Below, one piece after another: positions 62,201 to 64,000 of a stretch of DNA of 64,000 nt. This stretch comes from CAISIP01 sp965278985 (GTDB lineage: Bacteria; Pseudomonadota; Gammaproteobacteria; Burkholderiales; Burkholderiaceae_C). The position numbers were made by a program, and so were the translations under genes. The DNA lies in contig OZ257131.1 in the NCBI GenBank assembly GCA_965278985.1, positions 1,240,001-1,304,000 of the forward strand. Direction: 5' to 3'. The stretch's first letter is position 1. Every line of letters starts with the position of its first letter. The notes beneath the pieces were generated by a model. The model had not been told where the DNA came from, did not search any database, and was given only the letters and a program-made list of their open reading frames with translations.

Positions 62201-64000
62201 GAGCGGGGACAGCAATGGGGCGATGGCCAGTGCCGCCACCAGCACCAACACCGCCACCGGCACGGCAGGCGCCGGCATGGCCCATGCCATGCCCAGGGCC
62301 AGCAGCGCGAAGGGTGCCAGCAGCGAACGCCGCAGGTTGTCCAGCATCTTCCAGCGGCCCAGGGCCGGCAGTGCACGCCCCCCCGTGGTTCGCGCGAGCA
62401 GCCAGGGCAGCAGTTGCCAGTCTCCGCGCGTCCAGCGGTGCTGGCGGCGCGCGGCCACGTCGTAGCGGGCGGGCGCTTCCTCGACCAGCTCCACGTCGGA
62501 GGCCAGGCCCGCGCGCGCGAAGATGCCTTCGAAGAGGTCGTGGCTCAGCATGCTGTCTTCGGGCACGCGGCCTTGCAGCGCGGCCTCGAAGGCGTCGAGG
62601 TCGTAGATGCCCTTGCCGGTGTAGGAACCTTCGCCGAAGAGGTCCTGGTAGACATCGGAGACGGCCATGGCATAGGGGTCCATGCCGCCGGGGCTGGAGG
62701 AAATGCGCTGGTACAGCGAGCCCTCGCGCCCGACCGGCAGCGACGGTGTGATGCGCGGCTGCAGGATGGCGTGGCCGCCCACCACGCGCTGCAGCGTGGC
62801 GTCGAAGCGCGGCTGGTTCAGCGGGTGCGCCATCTTGCCCACCAGGCGCAGCGCGGCGTCGCGGGGCATGCGGGTGTCGGCGTCCAGCGTCAGCACATAA
62901 CGCACCCCTTGCGGCACTTCGGCCGCCAGGTAGCTGGTGTCGGTGGCGCCGCGCAGCAGGCGGTTGAGCTCGTGCAGCTTGCCGCGCTTGCGTTCCCAGC
63001 CCATCCATAGCTGCTCGCGCGCGTTGAAGACACGGCGGCGGTGCAGCAGCAGGAAGCGTGTGCCCGCGGGCGCCGGGCCGTGCCGCAGGTTCAGCGCGGC
63101 GATGGCCTCGGTGGCGGTAGCCAGCAACGCGGCGTCGCCGGGCAGGGCCTCGCTGTCCGCGTCCAGGCCATCGGTCAGCAGCGCGAAGACCATGTCGCCG
63201 CCGCCACCGGCCAGGTAGTGCACCTCCAGCCGCTCGATCTGCTCGCGCAGTTCGGTCTCGCTGCCCAGCAGCGTGGGCACCGCGACGAGGGTGCGCAGGG
63301 CAGTGGGCACGCCGCCCGAGAGCTCCAGGCCCGGCAGCAGCGCCGCGCCGAAGCGCCAGGCTACCAGGCGCTGCACGAGCGCGGTGGCCACCTCCGTGGC
63401 GGGCAACGCAAGGCCGACCAGCCACACCGCGGCGACGGCCAGGCCCACGCCCGCCGGCAGCAGCGACACGGACAGTGCCAGCAGCCCCAGGGTGGCGAGC
63501 AGGATGCCGCCACCGTAGGCAGCCAGCCCGCGCGCGGCATGCCAGCGCACGATGCGCAGCCGCAGCCGGGGCCGGAAACGCACGGTGGCCTCCAGGGCAG
63601 GGCGCCCCTCGGCGATCAGGTGGTAGCCCGGGTCGCGGGCTCGCGCGTTTTCGGGGGATGCGGCCTGTGCGGCGGCCAGCGCATGGCCGGCGATGTCCAG
63701 CTCCGAGCAGGGCGAACTGCGCGCCAGCTCCTCGATGGCGGTGCGGTAGAGGTTGCGCGTTGCGAAGTCCATGGCCGCGAAGCCGCTGGCCGCGCGCAGA
63801 TGGGCGTCCACCAGGCTCACGCCTTCGAAGAGGTCGGCCCAGTCGATGTCGGCCATCAGGCGCAGGCTGGTCATCACGTTGCGCACGCTGACGTTGGATG
63901 CACCCAGGCGCTGCTGGGCATGCGCCACCACCGCGTCCACGGTGGTGCCCTGCTGTTCGAGGCGAGTCTCCAGCCAGCCCAGCGCGGGCATGGTCTGCGG
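56213..64000 (-). CDS. Cyclic beta-(1,2)-glucan synthase type protein (NdvB-like), N-terminus outside the window
   Basis: At least 2595 residues visible, and the frame is still open at base 64000. The order (counted from the methionine at 63991) is: an N-terminal region with several membrane helices (about 160-200), then a glycosyltransferase GT84 part with LDADTRMPRD (about 369) and RRQHRWTRGDWQL (about 517). More membrane helices follow (about 555-760), then a glucoamylase-like middle, two beta-sandwich repeats, and a C-terminal GH94 phosphorylase domain with GTGDWNDGMNR (about 2260). These enzymes start, elongate and cyclise periplasmic glucan, important for osmoadaptation and host contact. 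Length and domain order fit NdvB/Chv-type proteins. The gene name is not given because only part is seen. Confidence 0.9.
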   Translation of the reverse strand, partial: PQTMPALGWLETRLEQQGTTVDAVVAHAQQRLGASNVSVRNVMTSLRLMADIDWADLFEGVSLVDAHLRAASGFAAMDFATRNLYRTAIEELARSSPCSELDIAGHALAAAQAASPENARARDPGYHLIAEGRPALEATVRFRPRLRLRIVRWHAARGLAAYGGGILLATLGLLALSVSLLPAGVGLAVAAVWLVGLALPATEVATALVQRLVAWRFGAALLPGLELSGGVPTALRTLVAVPTLLGSETELREQIERLEVHYLAGGGGDMVFALLTDGLDADSEALPGDAALLATATEAIAALNLRHGPAPAGTRFLLLHRRRVFNAREQLWMGWERKRGKLHELNRLLRGATDTSYLAAEVPQGVRYVLTLDADTRMPRDAALRLVGKMAHPLNQPRFDATLQRVVGGHAILQPRITPSLPVGREGSLYQRISSSPGGMDPYAMAVSDVYQDLFGEGSYTGKGIYDLDAFEAALQGRVPEDSMLSHDLFEGIFARAGLASDVELVEEAPARYDVAARRQHRWTRGDWQLLPWLLARTTGGRALPALGRWKMLDNLRRSLLAPFALLALGMAWAMPAPAVPVAVLVLVAALAIAPLLSPLLGIWPIRSGVLLRSHLQTLAGDLRLAALQVGIAVAFLPDQAWRMGDAIVRTLARTLVTRRRMLEWTTAAQAGRKPRLGAWGFYQQMAGGTALGLAACGVALVMVPASTPWVLPFALLWAAAPALAFWASRPPAPGRERALSALDALALRLVARRTWRFFETFVTPDDHMLPPDNFQEDPKPVLARRTSPTNIGLYLLATAAARDFGWAGLAQTVERLEATFATLQQLPRFKGHFFNWYGTADLRALDPRYVSSVDSGNLAGHLIALANACDEWQADATLADPRAGFHDALRLARQADGAAAPRAVAVLNDISLQLQSPVELNALAPAVVRLADKLAASARGQGLQSDDSMADLLFWAQALGRLATAHLQDHRQAAAPLAQRLQVLATQSRAMAMDMDFAFLIDPERKLLSIGYALAEQQLDSNCYDLLASEARLASLWAIAKGDAPTRHWFRLGRTATPLFNGSALISWSGSMFEYLMPSLVMRAPVGSLLEQTNRLIVQRQRAYGEALHMPWGISESAYNARDLEFTYQYSNFGVPGLGLKRGLSDNQVVAPYATALAAMVDPQAACRNFTRLAGMGALGRHGFYEALDFTPARVPEGARVAIVHSFMAHHQGMAIVAIANVLQGGRMRARFHREPMVQSSELLLQERMPRNVAMGHPRAEEVHATRDEAGTPTPTVRRLPGLEPGRPPVTHLLSNGSYSVMLTASGGGYSRWRGVAITRWREDATRDPWGAFFYLRDVAGGEAWSPCAQPLVPAADAPRDHEVVFGEDQASFTHHQGRLASTLTVLVSGESDAEVRRVSLANGGRRLREIDITSYAEVVLSLPAADDAHPAFSKLFVQTEYLPEFGALVATRRPRSHDEAPVWAAHFAVVEGDTTAAPQYESDRARFLGRSHDTATAAAIMDGQPLSGTVGTVLDAVFALRHRVAIPPGGLARVAFWTVVAPSRAELLHLIDKHHDRSAFERAATLAWTQAQVQLRHLGVDAEEAADFQRLAAALLYTDRRLRAPAETLVRGAGAQSGMWPMSISGDLPIVLLRIDDIEDLAQVRQALRAHEYWGLKQIAVDLVIVNERAASYVQDLQIAIETAVRSSQARPRMGADVVKGAVHTLRADLVGPQGRALLQAAARVELVARRGTIADHLARLPAPHPSAPPSAVSPPSAPAPVLPAMLRSTPVLPAARDGEALEFFNGLGGFADAGREYVVRLQAGQATPAPWINVIANPQFGFHASTEGSGATWCANSRDNQLTPWSNDPVSDPPGEAFYVRDEVTGAVWTPTAQPLRDAGRYEARHGHGYSRFAHTAHGIALELLQYVPLADPVKISRLRLHNRSDVPRRLSVTAYAEWVLGTSRGASAPFIVTTRDATSGALLAHKPWGLAFPGRVAFADLRGAQTAWTADRTEFLGRNGSLAAPAALLARTALSGATGGGLDPCAALQCVVELAPGASIEVVALLGQGASEQDAQNLVARYRAADLDAVLAEVQAHWRHTLGAVQVRTPDRAMDILLNGWLLYQVIACRLWARAAFYQASGAYGFRDQLQDSMALGFTQPATARAQLLRAAGRQFVEGDVQHWWLPHSGQGVRTRISDDRVWLAYAAAHYITMSGDAAVLDEPLDFLDGPALQAGEHDAFFQPMPAGQSATLFEHCARGLDQCMALTGALGMPLMGTGDWNDGMNRVGAEGRGESVWLGWLLLRTIATFAPLADGRDDARAARWRAHAESVRAAIEREAWDGAWYRRATFDDGSWLGADGNTECRIDAIAQAWSVLSGAAEPQRAAQAMDALAEHLVQPADQLVLLLTPPFDKGARDPGYIQGYPPGVRENGGQYSHAAMWAILAFAQQGDADRAAALFGLVNPIHHSATPEAAARYRGEPYVVAADVYAVAPHTGRAGWSWYTGSAAWMYRAGVEGILGLRREAGWLVFSPRLPSTWPGYAMEVDVEGTRCSIRVERGAEGIDAMAAELDGRLLVATGASVRVALDGGAHALVVRVPRHREAGELSKAS

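Noticed and set aside
56564..63010. A very long plus-strand open frame (over 2100 codons) opposite the cyclic glucan synthase
   Set aside because: It is the antisense shadow of a conserved GC-rich gene; its translation is His/Arg/Gln/Gly-rich without domains.
1..64000. tRNA, rRNA, integrase or insertion-sequence genes
   Set aside because: No such sequence or transposase motif was seen on either strand, although short or degraded RNA genes could be missed by eye.

Overview
The window is GC-rich chromosomal DNA with dense coding, short gaps and frequent GTG starts. It looks like a betaproteobacterium of the order Burkholderiales, most likely a Comamonadaceae-type genome. The reasons are the smc-zipA-ligA-def block, a Bug-type (TctC) periplasmic receptor, a map-glnD pair divergent from purL, and the sequence style of these proteins. 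Genus and species cannot be read from the window. I saw no tRNA, rRNA, CRISPR array or intact insertion sequence.

Layout. 1-14.9 kb is a surface and secretion region. It holds the end of a filamentous-haemagglutinin-like exoprotein (TpsA), a double FecR-domain protein and a TpsB transporter in one operon. These are followed by a 1880-residue protein combining a c-type haem motif, about nine Ig-like repeats and two consecutive outer-membrane barrels, then a triheme lipoprotein and a second FecR-domain protein. 15-22.4 kb is core: smc, zipA, ligA and def. 22.5-24.7 kb has a beta-lactamase-fold lipoprotein and a TerC/Alx membrane protein behind a yybP-ykoY (manganese) riboswitch. 25-29.9 kb is a catabolic cluster: an AraC-type regulator divergent from a flavin monooxygenase, a Bug receptor and a sulfatase-family hydrolase. 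30-39.7 kb has a LemA-FHA fusion, glnD, map, purL and a PhyH-type dioxygenase.

39.7-46.9 kb is a signalling cluster: a photoactive yellow protein (PYP) homologue, a GAF-PAS-PAS histidine kinase, an OmpR-type response regulator, a chemoreceptor and a GGDEF/EAL protein. 47-53.7 kb is a complete cytochrome bd block, cydD-cydC-cydA-cydB-cydX. A sterol-desaturase-like gene follows, and its last codons are a diverged copy of the 3' end of cydX. 54.9-56.2 kb is gene-poor and odd in composition. The window ends inside a very large cyclic beta-glucan synthase gene read leftward.

The observations most worth pursuing are the haem-bearing double-barrel protein with its triheme lipoprotein partner, the PYP homologue next to a sensor kinase, and the duplicated cydX tail. 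The riboswitch, the LemA-FHA fusion and the short dyads in three promoter regions are secondary.
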